32,974 nucleotides of DNA from a virus. The stretch lies in IMG/VR virus record IMGVR_UViG_3300048672_000692, positions 1 to 32,974 of that record; one strand, given 5' to 3'. Below, piece by piece: positions 14,938 to 22,481 of this stretch. The stretch's first letter is position 1. Every line of letters starts with the position of its first letter. The position numbers were made by a program, and so were the translations under genes. The notes under the pieces are model-generated. The model worked only from the letters and a program-made list of their open reading frames with translations. It did not search any database and was not told the DNA's origin.

Positions 14938-15192
14938 TTAGATATTGTTATGTTCAGCGAGAGAACCTACCTTCAGCAGGTCATATGCAAGTTTTTCCAA
15001 GTTAGAGATACGATCACCGAGTTCTACTCGGATTTCCATCATGTCAAGTTCCTTCAAGCAACCTTCGATGAATTCCTTCTTGTACATCTGATTACCAAAA
15101 GACATGTAAAAACAGTCCAGTGTTCCACCTTTTTCTTGGACATCACAGTATGCTGTGAGATTTTGGTGCAATTTGGTAGTAAGAATGCTCAT
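14938..15192 (-). CDS. Small unknown protein
   Basis: 84 aa, TAA stop immediately before the MazG start. First gene after the promoter at 15245-15269, with a leader of about 45 nt. Contains an acidic helical second half (ELDMMEIRVELGDRISNLEKLAYDLL) that could form a coiled coil. Function unknown. Confidence 0.75.
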   Translation of the reverse strand: MSILTTKLHQNLTAYCDVQEKGGTLDCFYMSFGNQMYKKEFIEGCLKELDMMEIRVELGDRISNLEKLAYDLLKVGSLAEHNNI

Positions 15193-15244
15193 GATAAATT
15201 AGAAGTAAGATTTGATTGTAGAGTTATACTGACGTTATGGGTGT

Positions 15245-15269
15245 ATTATACCATACATTCAAATAAAAG
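15245..15269 (-). promoter_or_regulatory. Repeated phage promoter
   Basis: CTTTTATT (15262-15269), 11-nt spacer, TATAAT (15245-15250) preceded by TATGG. It lies just after the TGA (15275) of the preceding gene and starts the 15192-13905 gene run. Confidence 0.85.
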
Positions 15270-15274
15270 CTCTG

Positions 15275-15772
15275 TCACGGTAGTATAAATTTTTGGTGCC
15301 AGTTCCATCCCTCTGAGACTCCAGCATCACGGATTTCTTCCATTTCAGTCCCGGTAAGAAGACCCCAACGACTATTTGAAGAAGTACCATAAAACACACA
15401 TTTTGTGCTTCTTGCTTCATCTATAGCCATCTGCAATGTTTGCCCCAGAGCAGATGCATTCACGCCATAACAGAACATAGAATTATTCTTGTATGTGCAG
15501 ATTTTTTCAATAGGAGGTGCTATCTTGATACAGATCTCAAATGGTCTAGTCAATGTATCTTCTGCGCGAAATTCACTCCCACCTTTTAATGACATCACCA
15601 CCAGGTGTTTATAGATATTCAGCCGGAGTACCCGCACTGACTTCTCAGTGCCACCTACTACTGGTGCTATACTCAAAGAACGAGAACTTGGTTCTAGGTA
15701 AGAAACCCAGTCTCCAACTTTTACTTCCTGCCCAATGGAGTCATATAGATCAAATTGTTTTTTATTAGCCAT
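15275..15772 (-). CDS. Unknown protein with GQE motif
   Basis: 165 aa from ATG 15772 (MANKKQFDLYDS); an upstream TTG is less likely. DSIGQEVKVGDWVSYLEP near the N-terminus mirrors DAWGQEIFLGDLVV in the protein at 7654-8277 and suggests a small beta-barrel. The rest is strand-rich up to a C-terminal GWNWHQKFILP. Function unknown. Confidence 0.8.
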   Translation of the reverse strand: MANKKQFDLYDSIGQEVKVGDWVSYLEPSSRSLSIAPVVGGTEKSVRVLRLNIYKHLVVMSLKGGSEFRAEDTLTRPFEICIKIAPPIEKICTYKNNSMFCYGVNASALGQTLQMAIDEARSTKCVFYGTSSNSRWGLLTGTEMEEIRDAGVSEGWNWHQKFILP

Positions 15773-15831
15773 AATTAGTCTCAATAATCTTCAGTGGGAA
15801 TACATTGAAGCTTCCCAACCTCAGGTGCTTT

Positions 15832-16386
15832 TCATTTACATGGGATCTTAATACCGTGACGATCAACGTGAAGCGTCCCGAGTTTCTTGTCATACGCTAT
15901 AACACCAGTCTTGTATTCCAAATCAGGGCTCATCAGACCGTGTGTCAAAGCTTCTCTGCTAGCATGATGGCCATTCCAATAATTACTGCCAAATCTCATG
16001 TCTAGATCTAGACTCTCTGCAAGCTTCATGTTGTGGTCTGTACCAAACCACTTGCCGATGATGCCAATTGTCATCTTCTTGTCATCAATCCAATCACATG
16101 GCATATCATCCAGATCTGCATATCGAAAGAAATGATCAACCTTTTCTGCAAGACAATGCGCGCAATACAACTCAGATGAATGATTGGAAATCAACATGCC
16201 TTTGTCACCAACTTTAGTTTCGATGGTGTTGAATTTGATAGGAACAAGAACTCCACATTCTGCGCATTTGTATCCACCGTTGTAGCGATATGCTAGACGG
16301 TGACCAAAATTTACTACTGACCTCTTGTAGTCTGACAGAGCCCACTTGAGATTCTGTAGCAGACTGTAGTCCCTCGCATATTTCAT
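15832..16386 (-). CDS. Unknown zinc-binding phage protein
   Basis: 184 aa, TGA stop. Two CxxC pairs (CAEC near 41-44 and CAHC near 76-79), about 30 residues apart, probably bind one zinc. Aromatic- and His-rich C-terminal half (NYWNGHHASREALTHG). The 46-nt spacer after it holds no gene. Function unknown. Confidence 0.8.
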   Translation of the reverse strand: MKYARDYSLLQNLKWALSDYKRSVVNFGHRLAYRYNGGYKCAECGVLVPIKFNTIETKVGDKGMLISNHSSELYCAHCLAEKVDHFFRYADLDDMPCDWIDDKKMTIGIIGKWFGTDHNMKLAESLDLDMRFGSNYWNGHHASREALTHGLMSPDLEYKTGVIAYDKKLGTLHVDRHGIKIPCK

Positions 16387-16790
16387 GCTGACTCCCGTGG
16401 AAAATACCCTACATCAATCAAAGCACCAAGTGTGATGTTCGGGTAGATTGAAGGCAGAGTCTGATCTTTCATGTGAAGGAAAATCTCTGCTTCCTTCTTC
16501 GTCACATTCTCTAGTGCGTCAATGAACATCACTTCACGCTTCAGATTGTGCAGATCCGGCCGACGAAGGGTGTCCAACTTCTTCAAGAATTGCCAAACAA
16601 CACCCTTCGTTTGAATCTCCGACTCAATGTTGTTTGGTGTGTAGGGAGCAGGACCTTCTGGAAGAGGCAAGCGATGGGACTTCAGATAAGCAGTCTCCAT
16701 AAATTTGCGGAAGTAGTTGTTTCCAGCGTGTTGTTGGATCTTGCTGATATCAGCATTGATCTCGTTAAGAATAAAACCTAGTGTATCCAT
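16383..16790 (-). CDS. Conserved myovirus protein, unknown function
   Basis: 135 aa, TGA overlapping the next ATG. The phrase 'LPLPEGPAPYTPN' followed by a helical region (WQFLKKLDTLRRPDLHNLKRE, FIDALENVTKKEAEIFLHMK) resembles a conserved T4-like and cyanophage protein family (DUF6433-like) of unknown function. This is a resemblance, not a firm assignment. Confidence 0.75.
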   Translation of the reverse strand: MDTLGFILNEINADISKIQQHAGNNYFRKFMETAYLKSHRLPLPEGPAPYTPNNIESEIQTKGVVWQFLKKLDTLRRPDLHNLKREVMFIDALENVTKKEAEIFLHMKDQTLPSIYPNITLGALIDVGYFPRESA

Positions 16791-16791
16791 A

Positions 16792-17073
16792 TTATGTTAC
16801 CTTGTAGTTGTCCATAGCCTTCATGATGGCCACAGAAAGATCTTGAAATGACCAAGAGTCCTGAATTAATTTAATATCAACTTTCCAAGAGTGTTCATCA
16901 ACAAGAGTCAACACTGCTGCTACATCCCCAGTAGAACGATCATAGATCTTGAATTCAGTAGCCTCGATTTCATAGCTGAATGGCTTCTCGTGATATTCAT
17001 TATCATCTGGATAATGAAGTGCCCACTCCATGTCTAGATTAACCTCTATGTCTTCTCGAATTTGACGATTCAT
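16792..17073 (-). CDS. Small acidic unknown protein
   Basis: 93 aa, TAA stop, ATG overlapping the RNase H stop. Acidic, strand-rich sequence (ATEFKIYDRSTGDVAAVLTLVDEHSWKV is its core, shortened here to AAVLTLVDEHSWKV). No motif recognised. It may be translationally coupled to RNase H. Confidence 0.75.
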   Translation of the reverse strand: MNRQIREDIEVNLDMEWALHYPDDNEYHEKPFSYEIEATEFKIYDRSTGDVAAVLTLVDEHSWKVDIKLIQDSWSFQDLSVAIMKAMDNYKVT

Positions 17074-17966
17074 ACCTTGAACTCCTGCACGCGTTCCAAC
17101 AATTGTTTTGCACGAACTGACATCAAGAAGTTCATAACACCATTCAGATCCTTAACTGGCTTGGCATTTTCATATGCCGAAATGATATCAGCCTTGACAT
17201 CTTCTGGGATACAGCTAAGATCGACCAAAGTCTTGTTGCGGATATACCTATCGGACTCTTCCTTCGACAGTCCTACACCAGCTTTAAATCGTTCTAGAAC
17301 CTTCTTAGTCACTGGCTTTGCACGGACACCATCAAATTCTGGATTAGTAAACCAATCATCTGGGCACAGGACAGACGGCACGGCATCCCCCTGATCGCCG
17401 CGAATGATCTTATCAATCAAGAAGTCTTTTTCTGGTGGAGCAACAAACTTTTTCTGCATGGGAGACCACTGGCGAACATGTTTCCCTTGCTTCTGTTTCA
17501 TGTCACCATCAGAAGAAATCAACAACACTGGCTCGACATCTTCAAACAGACCGTCCTGTGTAGTGTTATTTTCCAAACAGTAGTCTGTCAGCACAGACAT
17601 AATATCGTCTCCCTCGGCAGCAGGGATCAAAATTACCTTCCACGGAAAATAGTCAATCAACTCTTGACGCATGTCCGCCAGGTGAGTAAAGATTGCATTC
17701 CAATCAAGTTCAGATTCCTCGCGGCCTTTTTTGCGAGAAGCCTTATAAGCAGGGAAGTACTTTTTGCGCCAGTACTCTCGGCCGTCACAAGCGATGACAA
17801 TTTCACCATACTTTTTGCCGTACTCGCGTTTATAAACCAAAAGAGAAGATAGTAGAGTATGACGCAGAATACCTTTCATCTTCTCCGGATCTGCGCCCTT
17901 TTTGAAATCATCGGCAAAAACAAAAACACTTGCCAACAGCACTTGAGAGTAGTCTACAATAATCAA
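17070..17966 (-). CDS. T4 RNase H-like 5'-3' exonuclease, TTG start
   Basis: 298 aa; T4 RNase H has 305. FEN/5'-nuclease features: Asp5 in MIIVDYSQ, VIACDGREYWRKKYFPAYK, PAAEGDDIMSVL, LLISSDGDMKQ and IIRGDQGDAVPS, which together form the two-metal acidic site. It should remove RNA primers and flaps at Okazaki fragments, working with the DNA ligase at 24330-25655. The start is TTG at 17966, with AAGGAA 5 nt upstream; no ATG lies near the conserved N-terminal Asp. TTG starts are uncommon here and may reduce translation. Confidence 0.9.
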   Translation of the reverse strand: MIIVDYSQVLLASVFVFADDFKKGADPEKMKGILRHTLLSSLLVYKREYGKKYGEIVIACDGREYWRKKYFPAYKASRKKGREESELDWNAIFTHLADMRQELIDYFPWKVILIPAAEGDDIMSVLTDYCLENNTTQDGLFEDVEPVLLISSDGDMKQKQGKHVRQWSPMQKKFVAPPEKDFLIDKIIRGDQGDAVPSVLCPDDWFTNPEFDGVRAKPVTKKVLERFKAGVGLSKEESDRYIRNKTLVDLSCIPEDVKADIISAYENAKPVKDLNGVMNFLMSVRAKQLLERVQEFKV

Positions 17967-17985
17967 GACAGTTCCTTAAAATTAA

Positions 17986-18618
17986 TTAGAATTTCAAAAC
18001 GAAGTCGATGGTGTCACCAGACAGTGTCGTCGGTGTGCGATCAGTTTTATTACCAGAGCCGATGAAGGACATGACTTCAGACTTTGACATGTCCTTCAAT
18101 GACAACAGATCATCATTCTTTGACATGCGTACTTGATAGATTTCATCGGCTTGAACTTTGTTGCCGGTAACTTTTACGTTGCCATTGAACACACGAACAG
18201 CTTTATACTTATCACAGATAGCAAATACTGTAGTAAAAGATTCGGTTACTTTTACTTCAACATCTTTAACACGAATCACACCATCCTTAGAACCACGAGC
18301 TTTACGATTCTTGGTTGGAACTTTCTCCATGATTGCATGATACATTGTCAACATTTCACGCTGTTGTGCTTTTGTCAGATTTGAATAACCTTCAATCAGC
18401 TGTTCATCTGCATCAATAACAACCAATTCCAATTCATCCACTTTGCGTTGCAGTTTTGTTTGGATAGAAATCAAGTCAGCACCACGGAGACGCGACTGAG
18501 AAATCATTTGCTCCATGTTCACTTTAGTACCTTTGGTGCAAAATTCATCAACAACACCATCAAAGGCGGAGAGGAAAGAAGCAGCTGCTTGGGAGAGATT
18601 GGTCACATTGGTAGTCAT
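17986..18618 (-). CDS. Unknown protein with central coiled coil
   Basis: 210 aa from ATG 18618 with AAGGAA upstream; TAA stop. The middle (QTKLQRKVDELELVVIDADE and following) is predicted helical or coiled coil, and a basic segment KNRKARGSKDG separates it from a strand-rich C-terminal half. First gene after the promoter at 18658 and just upstream of RNase H, so possibly replication-linked, though nothing in the sequence proves it. Confidence 0.8.
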   Translation of the reverse strand: MTTNVTNLSQAAASFLSAFDGVVDEFCTKGTKVNMEQMISQSRLRGADLISIQTKLQRKVDELELVVIDADEQLIEGYSNLTKAQQREMLTMYHAIMEKVPTKNRKARGSKDGVIRVKDVEVKVTESFTTVFAICDKYKAVRVFNGNVKVTGNKVQADEIYQVRMSKNDDLLSLKDMSKSEVMSFIGSGNKTDRTPTTLSGDTIDFVLKF

Positions 18619-18657
18619 AATAAAGTTCCTTGAATGAGAAATATTGCCGATGTGTGT

Positions 18658-18682
18658 ATTATAACACAAGTTTCAATAAAAG
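18658..18682 (-). promoter_or_regulatory. Repeated phage promoter
   Basis: CTTTTATT (18675-18682), 11-nt spacer, TATAAT (18658-18663) preceded by TTGT. The TGA of the upstream 59-aa gene (18673-18675) overlaps the box. Confidence 0.85.
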
Positions 18683-18852
18683 TCGAACTCTTTTTCTTCG
18701 GCCAACGAAACAAGTTCATCGTACATGCCCGTCAAGAAAGAACGATCGTCCCATTCTTCTTGAGTAAGGTGCCGCGGCCGAACACCATGTACATCTTTGT
18801 ACAATTCCCACACGGCAAGTTGCAGATCATCATTAGTCATAGAGTTAGCCAT
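18673..18852 (-). CDS. Small acidic unknown protein
   Basis: 59 aa from ATG 18852 to TGA 18673: MANSMTNDDLQLAVWELYKD, then LTQEEWDDRSFLTGMYDEL and an acidic tail. It follows the membrane protein gene directly, and its stop lies inside the next promoter. Function unknown; reading frame and composition agree with the neighbours. Confidence 0.75.
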   Translation of the reverse strand: MANSMTNDDLQLAVWELYKDVHGVRPRHLTQEEWDDRSFLTGMYDELVSLAEEKEFDFY

Positions 18853-18853
18853 G

Positions 18854-19066
18854 TTAGATTGCTTTCAAGATGCCGAACAAATAAACGAGGAGTAGACCAG
18901 AATTAACAACGACTAGTGAATTCTCTTTGATCCGCACTGCAAAGATCAACCAGAGAATAGAACCAAGATTGAAGGCAATAACATTCAGTGGATAGATGTT
19001 CAGAGAAGTGAGAACTGCACCAAGAATTGTTACTGTAGTCGCTGACCACTTGAGGAAATCATTCAT
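18854..19066 (-). CDS. Small membrane protein
   Basis: 70 aa, TAA stop. Two to three hydrophobic segments: ATTVTILGAVLTSLNIYPL, AFNLGSILWLIFAVRI and VVVNSGLLLVYLFGILKA. Such two- or three-helix inner-membrane peptides are common in phage early regions. Function unknown. The ATG overlaps the upstream stop (ATGA). Confidence 0.8.
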   Translation of the reverse strand: MNDFLKWSATTVTILGAVLTSLNIYPLNVIAFNLGSILWLIFAVRIKENSLVVVNSGLLLVYLFGILKAI

Positions 19067-19281
19067 GATGCTTCGATGTAAACGTAAACTTTACCGGCAT
19101 GAGTCGGATATTTGATCCGATCTTCTTCAGAAGTGTAAGAATTCACAATACAAGATTCAATATCAACATCAGAATCGACTGTGTATCGTTCGTATGAACC
19201 TGATACTTCTTCCTTGCATTTTACGATTGCATCTTGTGGGAGAGTTTTCATCCATTCGATCATTTGTGCAACTGTAGTCAT
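19063..19281 (-). CDS. Small unknown protein
   Basis: 72 aa: MTTVAQMIEWMKTLPQDAIV recalls a widespread phage N-terminus in which a short helix precedes 'LPQDA-x-V', followed by an acidic strand-rich domain (TVDSDVDIESC) and KVYVYIEAS. Leader of about 25 nt after the promoter at 19312. Function unknown. Confidence 0.8.
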   Translation of the reverse strand: MTTVAQMIEWMKTLPQDAIVKCKEEVSGSYERYTVDSDVDIESCIVNSYTSEEDRIKYPTHAGKVYVYIEAS

Positions 19282-19311
19282 TTTGATTACCTTGTTCGTG
19301 TTGATGAATGT

Positions 19312-19336
19312 ATTATACCACAGAACTGAATAAAAG
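19312..19336 (-). promoter_or_regulatory. Repeated phage promoter
   Basis: CTTTTATT (19329-19336), 11-nt spacer, TATAAT (19312-19317) preceded by TGTGG. This copy matches the consensus perfectly. Confidence 0.88.
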
Positions 19337-19344
19337 CTCAGGTC

Positions 19345-19512
19345 TCAACGAAAATATCGACTGGCACACCAAGCCATCCAACACAACTCGATGTTGTACC
19401 TAGAACTCAAATACGTCTTGTGATAGTTATCCCACATTTCAGCGACATCAAAAATGTCATGACTAAATTCTTCGGATTACCACTTCTCGAATCTTGGGTC
19501 AGGTCTGTTCAT
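19345..19512 (-). pseudogene. Broken small gene with an in-frame TAA
   Basis: ATG 19512 (GGAGT upstream, overlapping the previous gene by 14 bp) opens MNRPDPRFEKW, then hits TAA at 19477-19479. The same frame continues SEEFSHDIFDVAEMW, NYHKTYLSSRYNIEL and CWMAWCASRYFR to TGA 19345. The whole resembles a common phage small protein ('FEKW ... Y.SS......W.AW.A..'), so the TAA seems to interrupt a formerly intact gene. One base change (for example TAG or CAA to TAA) would explain it. It could also be a sequencing error or two tiny genes. Confidence 0.55.
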
Positions 19513-19708
19513 TTAACATACTCCGAAATTGATCTTGTAGATGAGTACATGCCTCTGATGACAGATTAACATCATGATCTCTATATGTCTGCCGACAAAT
19601 CTCAATACAGTCTGAGAGAACAAGATCTATCAGTTTCTGTGCGCGAGGTGCAAGTTCTGGGGCAACATATCCTGCCTCTAACATTAGTTCTTTAATACGC
19701 TCGTTCAT
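19499..19708 (-). CDS. Small phage protein of the 'MNERIKEL' type
   Basis: 69 aa, TGA stop. MNERIKELMLEAGY followed by a helical LAPRAQKLIDLVLSDCIEIC matches a very common, functionally unknown phage small protein. ATG overlaps the upstream stop. Usually found in early or accessory regions. Confidence 0.8.
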   Translation of the reverse strand: MNERIKELMLEAGYVAPELAPRAQKLIDLVLSDCIEICRQTYRDHDVNLSSEACTHLQDQFRSMLNEQT

Positions 19709-19932
19709 TTGCCGTGTCCCATAGCGGCATCAATCACCGTGTCAAGATTGTCAGTGGACTTATAGTCTATAAGATAGTCACGCAAGATGTGCCAGCCGAA
19801 CATCTTTTTCAGCCACTGATATCTCGACGCATCCTCCCGTAGTTGCTCAATCTCATCACATAGGGGAATGACACAATCCTCTACTGGGTAGCCATTCTCC
19901 GCTTGTTCACGGATTGCGTTGATATCGTTCAT
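19705..19932 (-). CDS. Small phage protein of the 'RYQWLK...IDAAM' type
   Basis: 75 aa, TGA stop. EIEQLREDASRYQWLKKMFG and a C-terminal LDTVIDAAMGHGK match a widespread phage family with the signature 'D-A-x-R-Y-x-W-L ... ID-x-AM'. Function unknown. Confidence 0.8.
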   Translation of the reverse strand: MNDINAIREQAENGYPVEDCVIPLCDEIEQLREDASRYQWLKKMFGWHILRDYLIDYKSTDNLDTVIDAAMGHGK

Positions 19933-19951
19933 TTTGACTCCTCAAATAATG

Positions 19952-20194
19952 TCATATCATATGCCGAAATTTGTTGAGAAGAAAGCACTTCACATCGTAC
20001 ATGCTCTTGAACCGGTCTCGTTCCACACGGATAAAGTTCGGGCTGTAGATGTCAATGTAAAGATCAACATCAGTAAGATGGAAAGTGCGTACCAATCCCT
20101 TAGCAGTCTTTTCTGAATTGTATGTGAAAGGGATGCCGATGCAGAACAAAGTATCCTGCATCTCATGCTTGAGTTCTGGTGGATTGTAACTCAT
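19952..20194 (-). CDS. Small unknown protein
   Basis: 80 aa, TGA stop. Likely alpha/beta: FCIGIPFTYNSEKTAKGLVR, then VDLYIDIYSPNFIRVERDRF and a basic C-terminal helix. ATG overlaps the upstream stop. Function unknown. Confidence 0.75.
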   Translation of the reverse strand: MSYNPPELKHEMQDTLFCIGIPFTYNSEKTAKGLVRTFHLTDVDLYIDIYSPNFIRVERDRFKSMYDVKCFLLNKFRHMI

Positions 20195-20409
20195 TCTACT
20201 CTCCTATTTCCATCAAGTACTTTCTGCTTAAGCCCTTCCAGATAATCGGCATGACCATTATACCAGTCCAGGTTTGCCTGATCCACGCGAGTCATACTAG
20301 ACTTGATAAACTGTGTTGCATCACTGAGTGCTTTGCATTTAGCAGAATGAATGATGTCGATAAGATTCGAAGCATCAATATCAGAAAGAGTGAATTCAAA
20401 TTTGATCAT
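20191..20409 (-). CDS. Small unknown protein
   Basis: 72 aa: MIKFEFTLSDIDASNLIDII then helices rich in Lys/Asp and ending NRRVE. The N-terminal strand plus 'SDIDA-x-NLI' helix is a frequent phage small-protein pattern. ATG overlaps the upstream stop. Function unknown. Confidence 0.75.
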   Translation of the reverse strand: MIKFEFTLSDIDASNLIDIIHSAKCKALSDATQFIKSSMTRVDQANLDWYNGHADYLEGLKQKVLDGNRRVE

Positions 20410-20732
20410 ACTTCTCTCTTAAAGAAAGTCAATTGAACTGTATACCGACCACTGGAAGATCCAAAGAAAGAATAACCTTTTGCTTCTGGAAACTCTACCC
20501 AAGTAAATGCTTCTCTATCTGAGAACGTATCAAGATAGAGACTGTGTTCTGTAGGATCAATGAATACACCATTGCCACATGAAGCACCCACTTCACAGTA
20601 TTTTGACGTAAGATCCACTTCGATCAAAATCACCTGGTCAGTCTTGTATACAACCCAAGCAGAGTTGATAACAGGTGCGCCTTGCTGTACAATCTTGATT
20701 GCAGTTTCTGGATATTCAATAGTTTCACTCAT
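20406..20732 (-). CDS. Unknown strand-rich protein
   Basis: 108 aa, TGA stop. Predominantly beta-strand sequence (AWVVYKTDQVILIEVDL, GRYTVQLTFFKREV) with two cysteines in YCEVGASCGNG. Overlaps both neighbours by 4 bp. Function unknown. Confidence 0.75.
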   Translation of the reverse strand: MSETIEYPETAIKIVQQGAPVINSAWVVYKTDQVILIEVDLTSKYCEVGASCGNGVFIDPTEHSLYLDTFSDREAFTWVEFPEAKGYSFFGSSSGRYTVQLTFFKREV

Positions 20733-20953
20733 TTTACATCCTTCAAGAATCCCATTCCAGATACAGCGATCACATCTTCAATTGCCTCTTCCAGAACAGA
20801 AGAAATTGATCGCTTTAAGACGTGAGACATACCCCATCCGTCATCATAAACCACCTCAGCAACATATATGCATCTATCATTGGGTGTGATGAGTTTCGTT
20901 ACAAGTTTGATGTACTTGTAATCATCAGATGTGATATCTTCAATTTTGATCAT
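20729..20953 (-). CDS. Small unknown protein
   Basis: 74 aa: MIKIEDITSDDYKYIKLVTK, a beta-strand block (CIYVAEVVYDDGWGM) and an acidic helix. Overlaps both neighbours by 4 bp. Function unknown. Confidence 0.75.
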   Translation of the reverse strand: MIKIEDITSDDYKYIKLVTKLITPNDRCIYVAEVVYDDGWGMSHVLKRSISSVLEEAIEDVIAVSGMGFLKDVK

Positions 20954-21102
20954 TTTGCTTCTTTGATGGCTTTGACGATAGAATCAACCATGACCAAAAT
21001 CATAATCAAAACTTGGAGCACCCAGCCTCTAGAGTCAATCGCATAAAGAATGCCGGCAGTAGTTGCATTAAAAAGAGCGAGAAAATAAGAAGATTTATCC
21101 AT
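20950..21102 (-). CDS. Small membrane protein
   Basis: 50 aa from ATG 21102 with AGGA 6 nt upstream; a longer in-frame start would lie in the -10 region. Two hydrophobic segments (YFLALFNATTAGILYAI and VLQVLIMILVMVDSIV). Inner-membrane location predicted; function unknown. Confidence 0.7.
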   Translation of the reverse strand: MDKSSYFLALFNATTAGILYAIDSRGWVLQVLIMILVMVDSIVKAIKEAK

Positions 21103-21144
21103 GATAATCCTATGTTGATTTGGCACTCGTTGTACCATGGATGT

Positions 21145-21169
21145 ATTATATCACGGTGCTGAATTTAAG
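21145..21169 (-). promoter_or_regulatory. Repeated phage promoter, box variant
   Basis: TATAAT (21145-21150) preceded by GTGA; box reads CTTAAATT (21162-21169) instead of CTTTTATT at the same 11-nt spacing. The TGA of the upstream gene (21151-21153) is part of the extended -10. Confidence 0.7.
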
Positions 21170-21372
21170 TCCTTCTTTTCATGAACTATTTCAGCTAGGG
21201 TCTCTACACACCAAATGCAAATATTTGCCTGACTATCCTGAGACCCATGCGGCCTGAATGCTAGCATCTCGTTACCTGGCGCGGTGATTGTGCCACAAAT
21301 TCTACATGTTGCATTCCGCTTAGAGAGTCTGAATGATTCTTGGATCAAGTTCTTACGGTCAGTTTGGTTCAT
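21151..21372 (-). CDS. Small zinc-binding protein
   Basis: 73 aa, TGA stop. CRICGTI near 23-29 and CIWC near 52-55 give two CxxC pairs, a treble-clef or HNH-like metal site without clear catalytic histidines. Arg/Lys-rich N-terminus. The ATG at 21372 follows AAGGAAAG and the long non-coding region. Possibly a nucleic-acid-binding early regulator; not proven. Confidence 0.75.
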   Translation of the reverse strand: MNQTDRKNLIQESFRLSKRNATCRICGTITAPGNEMLAFRPHGSQDSQANICIWCVETLAEIVHEKKDLNSAP

Positions 21373-21683
21373 TGGTCTTTCCTTATACTATTACAGCGAA
21401 CGGGGGGAGGCAACTGGATTATCCTTCTAATATGATTGTATATTGACGTGGAAGTATGTAAACACCGTGAAGGGAAATCCAGCACATAAATTTTTTAATC
21501 GGTACAGCATCACTGATAAATTTCCTTAATCATGGTACATAGAAATCCAGAGAAAATTGTTTAGAACTGTAAAAACACACAGCTAAGTGATTGATCTATA
21601 TACACTTTTTTGATCGTTTTTTACGTCTAAGGGGGTATCCCTTACCTTTTTAATAGAAAACTGTGGAAATGCAAGATCTAACT
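21373..21683. other. AT-rich non-coding region
   Basis: About 310 nt without a convincing gene on either strand, the longest such stretch in the window. It lies between the terminator at 21684 and the zinc-protein start. It holds a candidate sigma70 promoter (21435-21462, minus), a hairpin TAAGGG-GGTAT-CCCTTA (21628-21644) followed on the plus strand by CCTTTTT, and several T-runs. Possible roles are an early promoter region, a small RNA or an origin. Confidence 0.6.
21435..21462 (-). promoter_or_regulatory. Candidate sigma70 promoter
   Basis: TTTACA (21457-21462), 16-nt spacer, TACAAT (21435-21440), reading toward the zinc-protein gene at 21372. The GTTTACA -35 is reminiscent of T4 early promoters. 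Confidence 0.5.
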
Positions 21684-21704
21684 AAAAACCCCTCCGAAGA
21701 GGGG
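21684..21704 (-). terminator. Rho-independent terminator
   Basis: CCCCTC-TTCG-GAGGGG on the minus strand, perfect 6-bp stem with a TTCG tetraloop, then TTTTTAG. It follows the TAA (21710) of the MazG-like gene. Confidence 0.9.
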
Positions 21705-21709
21705 CTATA

Positions 21710-22192
21710 TTACTTGATGAATGAGTTGAGTACTACCGGCTTGAATCCTGGTGGCTTTTTCACCTTACCATTCTCGTCTTTCAAGACAATTCTCTGCTTG
21801 TGGCGGAATGGGAATTTCCAAGACCAAGTTACCGTCTCGGGAAATTTTGAAAGATTATTTTCGGCCACGGCATCACATGCACCAACGATATCACCACCAA
21901 CTGCGATACCTTGGCCAAGACCAACCACAGCAATATCTACTGCTGCATCCAACGCCTCAATACGATTCATTCCGATCACCAAGTGATCCATTTGACCTTT
22001 CTTGAAATCGTTGGCATACGATTCTAATGTGTTCTGTAGATCACCAAGTTCTTGCTATTGATAAGACTCAATAAGTTCTGCGACTTCCTCCAAAATCAAA
22101 CCTGTATACATTGCCGCTTTTCGGACATCAAGTTCTTCTTTTGTTCCTGCTAGTTCATTGAACTCTTTTACTTTTTCTACGAAATGTGTCAC
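21710..22192 (-). CDS. MazG/PRA-PH-like NTP pyrophosphohydrolase, one in-frame TAG, GTG start
   Basis: 160 aa from GTG 22192, which overlaps the TGA of the upstream 27-aa gene (AAGTGA). TAG 22055-22057 is codon 46. The N-terminal part needed for activity, AAMYTGLILEEVAELIESYQ, carries the Glu cluster of the all-alpha NTP-PPase fold and lies before the TAG. After it come DAAVDIAVVGLGQGIAVGGD (second metal-binding region) and a C-terminal 'AENNLSKFPE' as in phage PRA-PH-like enzymes. Starting after the TAG would leave a fragment without the catalytic glutamates. It should hydrolyse dNTPs or NTPs. Confidence 0.82.
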
Positions 22193-22272
22193 TTAATATG
22201 TTCCTCAAAAAATTTACGTGCCTTCCATCCCAATATCAGGAAACAGAAGGCACCAAAGATGCACCCGATCAT
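22189..22272 (-). CDS. 27-aa membrane peptide
   Basis: ATG 22272 overlaps the upstream TGA, and its own TGA overlaps the GTG of the MazG-like gene. Begins MIGCIFGAFCFLILGW, a single hydrophobic helix, then a basic/acidic tail. The double overlap suggests real translation, at least for coupling. Confidence 0.55.
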   Translation of the reverse strand: MIGCIFGAFCFLILGWKARKFFEEHIK

Positions 22273-22481
22273 TCTTTATAGCAATCCGAGAGTGTTGATG
22301 CGGATTGATAGATATACTCTGTGAATTCTTCTTTGAACTCACCTGCTTCAATCCGATCTGCATGCCAACGCAGAGAAGTTACCAACAGACCGAATGAGAC
22401 AGAAGAAATCTTCTCCATAGAATCAGCCAGTGCTCGAAGATCAGTAACCTTGACAAGTTCAAGAATTTTAGTCTAGTTCAT
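22269..22481 (-). CDS. Unknown 70-aa protein, TAG at codon 3
   Basis: ATG 22481 has AAGGA upstream and overlaps the end of dsbA by 14 bp. Codon 3 is TAG (22473-22475), then TKILELVKVTDLRALADSM, a helical middle (SFGLLVTSLRWHADRIEAG) and an acidic tail to TGA. A standard-code start at the internal ATG would lose the first third and has no Shine-Dalgarno. All-alpha prediction. Function unknown. Confidence 0.75.
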
